Part shown: positions 55,629-64,000 of the stretch, one piece after another
How the letters are laid out: each line of letters opens with the position of its first letter
Position numbering within the stretch: position 1 is the first letter of the stretch
From: Nectonema munidae
Lineage: Eukaryota > Nematomorpha > Nectonematoida > Nectonematidae
Assembly (NCBI GenBank): GCA_030549495.1
Contig: JAUIRK010000830.1
Location: 62,001 to 126,000 of the forward strand
DNA length: 64,000 nt
Direction of reading: 5' to 3'
Position numbers and translations under genes: made by a program
The notes under the pieces: generated by a model
Database searches by the model: none
Told to the model about the DNA's origin: nothing
The model's input: the letters and a program-made list of their open reading frames with translations, nothing else

Positions 55629-58600
55629 ATCGTTATGCGGCTGGTGCAATTTAGATTTTAGCGCTTTGGTCAATCAACTCAGAGTCATGTGTGACATCAA
55701 GACGGATACCTTTGAATGCAGCTCACGAGCTGAGGAAATGCAGTTCATCTTCAATTTTTTGAGATCGAGCTGTCAGCACAAATCCTCGACATTGCTTTTC
55801 ATTTGCGGGCCTCCGGGTTGCGGCAAAACAGCCACGATAAATCACGTGCTGAAAGAAATTAAAAAAGTGGATAAGGTGCTTTTTATTTTCCCACTCTTCT
55901 TTCAAAATTTCCATTGCTTCTTTTTTAGGAGTTTGGTGACTTGCATCCGACTTACATCAATTGCTTCTCCTTGAATAAACCGCAGGATGTGTTTCATCAA
56001 ATAGTTAAAAACTTGAAGATAGGCACTCTGGGCCTGAGAAGTGGTTGTGTCGAAGTCATCAAAGAATTCAGCGAAAGAGAAAAGGACTTTCAGTAAGACT
56101 CTGCCCCTGGAAACCACGAATTATGAAAATGTATTTGGTGTTTCTTTTTTAGTTTGGTAGTTTTGGATGAGATTGATCAACTCATCGACAAGAATTCAAG
56201 TGTTTTGCAGCAAATCATAAAGTTCACTCACGTTCCTCACTCCAAACTCATCATCATAGGTAAGAGGCATTGATTTATTCTCACGAATCGTGAAAATACT
56301 CTGTCACTTTTAAGGCATTGCAAATTCTCTCGACATAGTTGAGCGCTTTCTGCCGAATTGTAAGGGAGTTTTTGCAAAGTATGCGCCCAAACTAATCAAC
56401 TTCTCCACCTACGATGCTCACAATCTTTCCCTGATTCTTAGGGATCGCATTAAGAACGTAAGTGTGTTTCATTCTTTAAACATAAATTCCTATCTTCTTG
56501 AGAGCAGTGCACGCGCTACTTCACACAAACCAGGCCTGCTCCTAATGTTATTAAGCATACGTCTCTAACTCTCTCTTTAATTCTTTTAGATAACTTGTAC
56601 ATTTTAAAAATGTCATTTAAACTTAACCATCACCCAATATTTTCATTCCTTAATCTTCAACTCTATTTTCAACATTTAGATAAAATAAGGAACCATTTTA
56701 ATTCAATTATTTTGACAAATAGATTTTGGTCACATTAATTTCTGGAAAATTGGCATATAAATTTTAAATCTACATTTGCGATATGCTGCACCAACGTCTG
56801 GTCCCAAGTCCAGAGTGAAAAAGGAGTGCGCCAAAAAGGGCATCCGGCATGTAAATTGGCGCGGTATCTAATTGGAAAGACTAATTAAGCAATGAAAAAA
56901 TAAGACATTTATGTAATGTAAATGAAATCAATAAAGTAATAGAGTGGCAAAGAATGGCAAACATTTAGCATTCATAATAATTTCTTTCATGAAAATGTAA
57001 TGTGTATAGATATGGCTTGACAAATACATCATGTGTTTTCTTTTCGCCTTGAAGCAGATTAATCTGATAGTTAAAAAATTAGCGCCCCAATGAAGCCCCC
57101 CTAAAATTTTTGCTTAGCACGGGCACTGCAGCAAACTATAGGTAAATCTAAGGGTAGATCAAAATTAACATAGAAAGAAGTGGTTCTTAAGTATATGAAA
57201 AAAAGAAATTTGAAAATACGGGATGAAGAAAATAGAGAATTTTGGAAATGTAAAATTAGGTAGTCTTTTTATATTTGTTTACATAGTTGCAACACCGGCA
57301 GACCCTCGCTTGATGGGAAAGTAGCCGTAAAACCGATTTATTATTATACATAAATGTTTTTCAAAATCAACACCCGCTCCCACCATCCTACACCGACTTG
57401 CAGTGTAAGTGAATTGGCAACACTTTGCGCTAGCTTGCCATTGTAGCAAGAAACTCGTGAGCAGGATGATGTATTGCGATCTCAAATTCACTAAGTTGTG
57501 AGCGGAACTCTATGATGAATGTGCATCATCGTTGGCAAAACCCTGCTATATCCGTCCTTGTATCATTTTTTAAACTTTTAAAGGACGTGGATATTTAAAC
57601 CCTCCTATGGGATGGACCGTGCGTCCGTAAACTCACTTAACTGTATCCGTGCAGTGCTCTAGTTGCGGAAACAAAAGAACACGGTCTATGAAAGCAAAAA
57701 CGAACATCATAGGAAGGACCATCGCACATGAATTGAGACCTAGAAACTCTCTTTAGAAGGAAAAAAGAAAGTGTTAGTCTAAAGATTTTACTTTTTGTGC
57801 TTGCTAAAACTTCATATAATAAGATTTTTCTTTTTGAAAGAACGCTCTTTTGATACTTTTGAAAAGATGAAGTTGGGTGTGCATCTGGCAATTTCACTAG
57901 AAGTTAATTTTTTTCAATGTATTAGGAAATTAAGATGCTTTATAGCTTTTTGAAACAAGCTATCGAGAAAGTGATGAACACGAATAAGAAAATTCTTGAG
58001 AGTAAAGAGAATTTTTGCACTTAAAAATAAACGATCCATGATGTTTGGAGATAGTCTTTCAAATTATTATTAAGCTTAATAAGCATGAAAAGTCACTTTT
58101 CTTGTGTATCCTTGAGATTTCGGTGTTGAGCTAGCGGTAAACGTGGTACAAGAAGATTTTTGAAGGGCGCGTCTGTTGCTTTCTTTAGGTTGAAGACCAC
58201 TTTTGCTTGAGCGTGTTCGAAGATGACGCCATCGAGTTCTGCAGCAAAAGAGTGAGTGCCGGGCATGGCGGAGACTCGCGCGTTGCCCTGCTCACGCTGA
58301 AGAAGGCGCTTGACGAGCTGGAGGCGCTCAAGTGGGAAAAGGCGCTTCGCGTATCCTCTTTTTTCTTACTTGCTCATGTCGTATCCAAGGCACGCAAAAT
58401 TCCGCATTTGGCTCTCATGCCACTCGTGCTACATTCCTCCACCTTGCCTGTTCGTTTGGGGTGAGTATATTTGGCAGTTAAATCGGCTAAATTTGGTTTA
58501 GACATGATTGCAGCTTTACTTTCATTGAATGCTACACATGTGTGCTATTAGAGTGTCGCAAAAACGTAAAATAATTTAATTGGACACTTATTCAAATTTA

Positions 58601-61600
58601 TTTCTTTTAGTGGTCTGTTATGATTTGATACAAAAATGTACGTGAATTGATCCATAAGCTCCACATAACCTGGAAAAAAGGTTTAGATTTTGAAAACAAT
58701 TACTATCAAAAAAGGTGTTTATCTTTCCCACTTTTAGAACACTAGTGTAGCAATAACCGTTTGAATGGATTATGTAGACAAGACTCAAGAGTATAAAATC
58801 TAATTCCCAACGCTTATTTAAAGGAACAGCAGAAGTTACTTAATTATTTAAAAACGTATAACGTATACATCTGTTTTGTGATGAATGAGTCTGCATTCCA
58901 ACAATTATAGAAATAGCTATAACTGTAGTTTAAAAGGGTTAGGGTTCGTTGAAAGAGCAAGCAGGAGTTTCTGAGACAGGTGGCTACATCGAGTCTGTGG
59001 GTTGCCGCCGTTTCAATCATTTCATTCAAGTAATCTCTTTTGCAAACACCCAATTGCGCGTGTGAATTCAAACCTGTTTTATCTCTATGCTCGTTTCTTG
59101 TTTAACACAAATATTCTCGACCCGGCTGTTTCCCGGACTGAGGGGCCATGAGATTCCACAAATTTTTAAATATTACCGTGAGAGTATTTTTCTGAATTCA
59201 GCTTTACTGATTTATTATACTAAAGAATCATTGAAAGAGCAACTAATCAAAACGAAAATCGTATGCATTTATATAATCTTGAACTTATCTCTGGATTTAT
59301 AACCTAGCGTCTATACCAAATAGACTTTAATTTTTTTTTATAATAAATCGACCATCCTTATTTCATTTCTATACTCTGTTTTGGCTAAGAAAATTCTAGA
59401 AGTGTCATTAGCTTCCAAAAATCATTTGTCAAATTTTTTCGGAATATCTTTATATATTGGTTGTATGGTACAAATATAATTTTATGGAATATTTATTTTG
59501 AAAAAAGTAAAATAAACGTATTATAAAATCTTTTGAAGATTTGTATGAGAGAAGGAAGCCTCCTGAAAACAAATTGAAAAGAGAACGTCTGATTAAAAGA
59601 AATAATTACTAAATGGCAGATCTACCAATTTACCATGTTACAATGAACTAAGAAGTGTGTACTGATCTAATATTGGGTGCTTCAAAAAAGATTTTGACCG
59701 TGAAATAATAGTTAATATATTAAAATATTATTTTCTTATCATTTTCAATTGGTCAGAGAAACTGTCACAGATGTCAATATGTGAAGATTTATTCGCTATC
59801 ACGATGATTCCATGTTGTGAATAGAATTTGAACATCCTTTTCTTTTGCCGTAAAAGAGTAAGTCTTTTAGATGATGACGGTTTACAGCTTTTTCTAATTG
59901 AAAAAAGACCATGGACTATGATTTCTTGAGAATCATGAATTTTGAAAAGGATTGTTTGACAAATAACCAGATTGATATCTGTTAATATTACCTGATACTA
60001 CAACACATGATATTGATAAAAAGCCTAAAATCATCAAGAAGAAAGTTATGAGACCTGGCAAAGTGTGTTCAAAATAAGTCTTTAAAAGTATTATTTTCTA
60101 CACAGATGGTCAAAATGAGTTAGCGCTATCAAGGAAGAATCATCCTTCAGAAACCAAGTATCCTAGAGTAGGGATACCAAGGAAGAACCATCCTAGAGAT
60201 ATCAAGAAAGAGAAAAATTAGACACTATAAAGTATAGGTGTAATAATGTATAGACTACGAGCCGATAACGAATTTGTAACCAAAACAATGGATATCCTAT
60301 CGAGATAACTAATTTTTTGAGAGATGAAATTTTATGAGTGAATTAGTCCAAAATTGGTCTTAAATGAAACAAAATAAGTTTTTAACAAAAAATTCATACA
60401 AGTAGAATTTATTTTGAAGTTTATATAATTAACATTCGTTAATTTTTTTGACACGTTTGATATAATTTTTTGACAGTTTTTGAAAAAAATCTCATCTGCT
60501 ATATGTTTTGATATTTCATCTGACCTTAACAGTTTGAACACGACACATCTTAGCGTTGTAAAATTAAAAAAAAATTAATGTAGAAAATTATTTTTGATTG
60601 CGAATACAGTGTAATCTGTAATCTCTATATACCGGCCTTTGACAAAACCGGATTTTTGTCTAAATCGAAAGATTTAATAAGTCCCAAAACATTTATATTT
60701 ATTCTTTGTGTACCGGCTACATAATTTCTACATAAAGTCTTTAATTTTTTTGTAAAATAAAGTTATTTTAGCCACGTTGTTTTAGAAATATTGTAATAAA
60801 GGCTAACAAGTGATATAATTATTTCAACTGTAAAGCTTGGTTGACTTGAAAAATATTTTCAACTTGGATACTTGAAATTCATCAAAAAAATAATGGTTAA
60901 AATTTCGAAATTTTTGAACTTTTTTTATATTTTATCAATACACCTTTTGTAGAGTTAATTTGCAAGATTGATTCTTTTTATTTCAAGATGAACCTCAAAA
61001 AATTTGATCTTGAGCCTAAGATTAAGTTAATAAATGATTTTCAAATGACACCTAAGCCAACACAAAAACAGTGAATAGTACGGAGTTGGTACAAGCACAG
61101 TTTCTGATATTAAAAAACGAGATGTTTATCTACAAGATTTTCTAAAAATGATTTGTAAAAAACGTTTGAGCGTTTGTAAATTTGATAATTGAATAGATTA
61201 CTCGGGAATTTTAACGAGAAGAGAAAAAATTTCTTTCTGGAAATTATTCAATGAAAAAAATTTTGTGTTTTAAATTCTGGTTTTAAGGCTTCTATGGTTG
61301 ACTTTTGGAAATTCGGTACTCTATCAAAAGTATATGAATTTGTGGTGAAAAAACGTTGTAGTGATCAATGATTGTTTTCTAGTTTAGATGCATAATGGTT
61401 ATGATTTGAGTAACATATTTAATTGCGATGAGACTGCACTTTGATGAGCTGCTAAATATCATTCCAAAATGGAGTAAAAATATTTAAGGAACTGAAACCA
61501 TTGCTAATAATTGGTAAATCAAAGAAGCCACGTTGTTTTAAAAATATCGAAATTAAGGACTTGCCAGTGATTTATTTTTCCAACTGTAAAGCTTGGATGA

Positions 61601-63063
61601 CATCAAAAATATTTTCAACTTGGATACTGGAAGTTAAGCAAAAAATGAAGCGTGAAAACGAAATTTTTTACTTTTTTTGGATAATGTTACATCACATACA
61701 CCTGATGTAGAGCCTAGCAACATTTCTTTAAATTTTTTTCAGCAAACACAGCATGTTTTGTTCAGCCACTCGATTTAGGCGTAATAAAAGTTTAAACGTG
61801 TTATTGAAAAATGCTCGTGACAAATTTATTGGCTAAAATGAATAAAAGTTTGAGCGTTGTTGAATTGACAAAATCTATTACTATTTTTGATGCTATCAAA
61901 TGGGTTGATTTGGCTTGGCAAAATTTGAAAATTGCTACAATTACAAAATGTTTCAAACACAGTGGTTTTGTGATGCCTACGTTTTCTGACAATAGACACG
62001 ATGATGATAATGAGTAGGAAGAGTTTCTTTAGCAGATCTCTGAATCAGCTGATGATTGCATTGATATCGACAAAACCGTTCTGATTTTGAAACAGTTCTA
62101 GTCAAAGAGCATATGCAAGAAGTGATTTCTAAGAGCGAAAGCGATGGAGAAGAAAGCGCAGAACAGTGGATTAGTAAATGGACTCGTACTGACTGATGTT
62201 CGTGATTGCTTGAACAAGTAAGCTTGTTTGCATCAACAGAAGATGCATCAGTGCTGTCTGAAATTCAAATACGTATCAACAAAAATAACAAAAAAGGTGC
62301 TTTTAAACAGAGTTCTATCAAAAACGAATAGAAGTTTAAGCATCATAAAAAAAATTTAAACCCTAAATAACTAAACTTAATTTTTTTGTATAACTCAGGG
62401 AATTTACTTTTATAAAAAAAGATAAAAAGCAAAGAAGATAAAAAATGTCACTCTCATTAAACCGGTGTTTTGTCAAAACCGGATTTTTTATTTGGTCCCA
62501 AGGTAATCCGGTTTTCACACGTTTTCACACGCCCTCCTCAAAATGCCAAATAGCACTTCCAAACGTCCAAAACTTGATAATGCAGGTATACTATTTGAGT
62601 CCAAAATATCTCGATTGAGTTTTTATTGACGATATTTTAATACAAATAAATTCTGATACCGCCACTTCCATCCCTCTTTATACGCTGCTGTGAAAAACAA
62701 ACTGCATTTGAAACGACTCGGCTTTCGAAGGGCGATAAAACCTGTTGTGCTCATAACATATGGAGACAGAGACTGGAAAGAGAGGCTTCTCGCGTGAATG
62801 TCGTTTCGTTTCTCTCCTTCATTCACTTTTGTTTTAAGGCAACGAGCGATGACGGCCTCAATTTCCTGCACGGCGGCAAAAAGTGTCACGTGGCCCAACA
62901 AAAAGTCACAATTTCCTTGATCTCGGCCATGATGTCCTCCTTCAGGCCCGCGCTCCACAAAGACGTCCTGAAGAACAGCGTTCCCCTGCAACAGAAAGTG
63001 GCGCTGGCCTCGCTCTACAAATGCATCGTAGACACGTGCCTCAAAGAAGTGGACGTAAAGACG
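55629..63063 (+). CDS. CDC6: CDC6 replication licensing ATPase, 3' end beyond window
   Basis: CDC6 works with ORC and Cdt1 to load the MCM helicase at origins. Exons are 55629-55875, 55929-56092, 56153-56259, 56315-56457, 58189-58350 and 62839-63063 (donor at 63064, possibly 63054). All junctions are in phase (0, 2, 1, 0, 0). Walker A is FICGPPGCGKTATI. Walker B, HLVVLDEIDQL, is followed by sensor 1 LIIIGIANSLDIVERFLP. INFSTYDAHNLSLILRDRI follows the human NFPPYTRNQI-TILQDRL. FCSKRVSAGHGGDSRVALLT is the sensor 2/lid region. The last visible exon, NSVPLQQKVALASLYKCIVD, matches human DSFPLQQKILVCSLMLLIRQ at the winged-helix start. Introns are 53, 60, 55, about 1731 and 4488 nt; the longest contains a Tigger relic. 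The winged-helix end lies to the right. ORC1 was considered, but the AAA core and the exon-6 block fit CDC6 better. Confidence 0.93.
56458..58188 (+). other. CDC6 intron 4, 1.73 kb, with repeat debris
   Basis: It starts GTAAGTG and ends TTCTTTAG. 56795-56880 contains GGTCCCAAGTCCAGAGTGAA and AAAAGGGCATCCGGCATGTA. This resembles the 3' tail found in several non-LTR elements (GGTCCCAAG...AAGGGCATCCGGC-TAAA), so a decayed LINE or SINE tail is likely. The rest is unassigned. Confidence 0.55.
58351..60606 (+). other. CDC6 intron 5, part before the Tigger relic
   Basis: No gene. A phrase AAGGAAGAATCATCCT at about 60130 recurs as AAGGAAGAACCATCCT at 60180. Otherwise featureless. Confidence 0.5.
60829..60893 (+). 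repeat. Duplicated transposase segment in the Tigger leader
   Basis: CAACTGTAAAGCTTGGTTGA...TTTTCAACTTGGATACTTGAA repeats 61581-61645, the CKAWMTSKIFSTWILEV part of the transposase, in direct orientation about 752 bp upstream, ahead of the likely transposase start. Confidence 0.85.
60988..62330 (+). pseudogene. Degenerate Tigger transposase
   Basis: A start-like MNLKKFDLEPKIKLINDFQM lies at 60988. Later pieces are NCDET-like FNCDETAL at about 61421-61440, KPLLIIGKSKKPRCFKNIEI (from 61495), CKAWMTSKIFSTWILEVKQK, FFWIMLHHIHL (second Asp region, altered) and LTKSITIFDAIKWVDLAWQN (61868 on). KPLLIIGKSKKPRCFK is close to KPLIIGKSEKPRCFK of the element at 19.6-21.8 kb, but the DNA is far apart, so this is a different and older lineage. 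Multiple stops and frameshifts. Confidence 0.78.
62521..62838 (+). other. End of CDC6 intron 5
   Basis: No feature other than the pyrimidine tract and acceptor TTTTAAG at 62832-62838. Confidence 0.5.
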
Positions 63064-63493
63064 GTGACTCCTTTCTCTTATTTTGCGCCTCTTCCCTAAG
63101 TCTTGGTTGATATGTAAGAAACTAGATATCTAAGAAAACCAAAAAAGTTGAAACTCGTTCTTAGAATCTTTGTTTCCTTCAAAACCCGATAAAATCGCTT
63201 TTTTGAAAAACGTCAAAAATTAATAAAGTAAAAAACAAAATACGAAAAGCTCCGGGCAAAAAATCTTTTACTAAGATCAAATTCAAGCTTGATGCAGACA
63301 ATGTTAGTTGCAATCTAGAAGAAAACAATCGGGCATATCAAAAACACGTTCAGATTCTATTGTTCCTGTTGCTTCTAAAATCGTTTACTCATTATATACA
63401 AAAGCAGTCTGAATTTAAAGCACGGCACGGATTCCTCCATTTCCCTGACTTTGCTCATGCATTCCCTCACAAGTTCATTGTCATCATATAGAC
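63064..63493 (+). other. Intron or 3' region of CDC6
   Basis: If exon 6 were not spliced, the frame would stop at 63099, giving a protein without the rest of the winged helix. A splice here is therefore inferred. AATAAAG at 63221 could serve as a polyadenylation signal for a short isoform. Confidence 0.45.
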
Positions 63494-64000
63494 CAGCGGT
63501 TCCCACACTTCATTAACCCATTTAAGACCAAGCAAAGCAGACGATATCTAAAAAAACGCAGGCGATTTATTTTCAAAGTTTTTGAAAAGGGGGGGGGAAG
63601 GAAAAAACTTATGTTAAAATAGGAATGGTCCTAAATGGGTTAAAACAAAACAATTTTTTTGTAAAAAAAACTGGGGGACACAAAAATTTTGAATGTGTAA
63701 ATTAAGATTATGACAAACAAAAAGCTAAATATTTTAAGATTTTTTTTCCAAATTAGTGGCTAAATTAATTAAAAAGCAGTTATTTTAAATGTAGGTCTGT
63801 TCAGGTATTTATTTTTTATCATCTTTATATGCGAAAATGCTGATTCACATGAGTATATTGAAGATGTTAAAAATAAGACAAATTTTCCCAGAAGTGAAAA
63901 AGAAATCAAGAACTTGAGTCAAAAAAGTCTAGCTCAAAAGAAAGTTTTGGGAAAGTTATAGCCAAATGAATATCTTGTTCATCAGTTGATAATTTTTGAA
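63494..64000. mobile_element. Left end of a hAT-type element, continuing past the window
   Basis: CAGCGGTTCCCACACTTC is of the same kind as CAGTGGTTCCCAAACTT at 33794. A TTAA MITE is inserted 19 bp inside it. GGGGGACACAAAAATTTTGA at 63675 continues the sub-terminal region. The right end is not in the window. Confidence 0.55.
63513..63643. mobile_element. TTAA-bounded MITE, copy 3
   Basis: TTAACCCATTTAAGACCA mirrors TGGTCCTAAATGGGTTAA, with TTAA at both ends. AAGCAGACGATATCT and AACGCAGGCGATTTAT correspond to copies 1 and 2. A G run at 63589-63597 interrupts the middle. Confidence 0.85.

Larger units (their letters stand above)
60607..62520 (+). mobile_element. Third Tigger/pogo relic, inside CDC6 intron 5
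   Basis: The left end CAGTGTAATCTGTAATCTCT is preceded by TA (60605-60606), and the following ACCGGCCTTTGACAAAACCG is mirrored at the right by CGGTGTTTTGTCAAAACCGG and GGTAATCCGG (62463-62512). Diverged Tigger transposase pieces lie between. The right limit is approximate. Confidence 0.72.

Noticed and set aside
55629-58350. ORC1 instead of CDC6
   Set aside because: The AAA core alone is ambiguous, but LVVLDEIDQL-IDK, GIANSLDIVERFLP and the SVPLQQKV exon follow CDC6 more closely, and no BAH domain is seen upstream.

Overview
This window comes from an AT-rich animal nuclear genome, most likely an invertebrate. The evidence is a set of unmistakably metazoan genes (an agrin-like secreted protein, Polybromo, Gemin7, CDC6, RRP12), GT-AG introns, AATAAA signals and a dense, mixed load of eukaryotic transposons: Tigger/pogo, several hAT lineages, Merlin, TTAA-type MITEs, non-LTR LINEs and a Penelope-like relic. 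The phylum cannot be fixed from the sequence alone. Coding exons are clearly richer in GC than the surrounding DNA, which helps to locate them.

Layout. 1-740: a tandem array of about 150 bp units. 1367-10041 (+): the 3' part of RRP12, with exons scattered over 8.5 kb; one intron holds a well-delimited 2.7 kb hAT-like transposon (5398-8127). 11586-13864: a degenerate Tigger. 15774-19013 (-): an uninterrupted 1079-residue agrin-type protein that ends after the ninth follistatin/Kazal module. 19621-21836: a Tigger whose transposase has a single premature stop. 21.9-24.7 kb: layered tandem duplications and a dispersed repeat. 24.8-26.4 kb (-): a broken LINE. 28.07-28.44 kb: an inverted simple-sequence array. 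29.3-34.8 kb: small hAT-type repeats, a 647 bp hAT deletion derivative with perfect target duplications, a Penelope-like relic, and a 2.06 kb hAT containing two smaller inserted elements. 35082-35393 (+): GEMIN7. 35.65-37.4 kb (-): a LINE relic. 37718-41746 (-): an intronless, shortened Polybromo. 43.3-48.1 kb: two hAT-type relics and a Merlin relic. 49.4-52.2 kb (-): a 5' portion of the same LINE family as at 35.65 kb. 55629-63063 (+): CDC6, with four compact exons and then two very long introns, the second containing a third Tigger relic; its 3' end lies beyond the window.

How the genes relate. There is no operon-like organisation. RRP12 (40S pre-ribosome export), CDC6 (replication licensing), Polybromo (PBAF chromatin remodelling) and Gemin7 (SMN complex, snRNP assembly) are nuclear or RNA housekeeping genes; the agrin-like gene is the only secreted product. 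Gene structure is bimodal: three genes have no intron in the visible coding region, and two have introns of about 35-60 nt mixed with introns of 1.7-4.8 kb swollen by transposons.

No convincingly new biological system is visible. The strongest leads are the hAT-like element whose exact ends assign a diverged transposase family, the agrin-like protein without its C-terminal laminin-G half, the reduced Polybromo, and the TTAA MITE family with three copies in one window.
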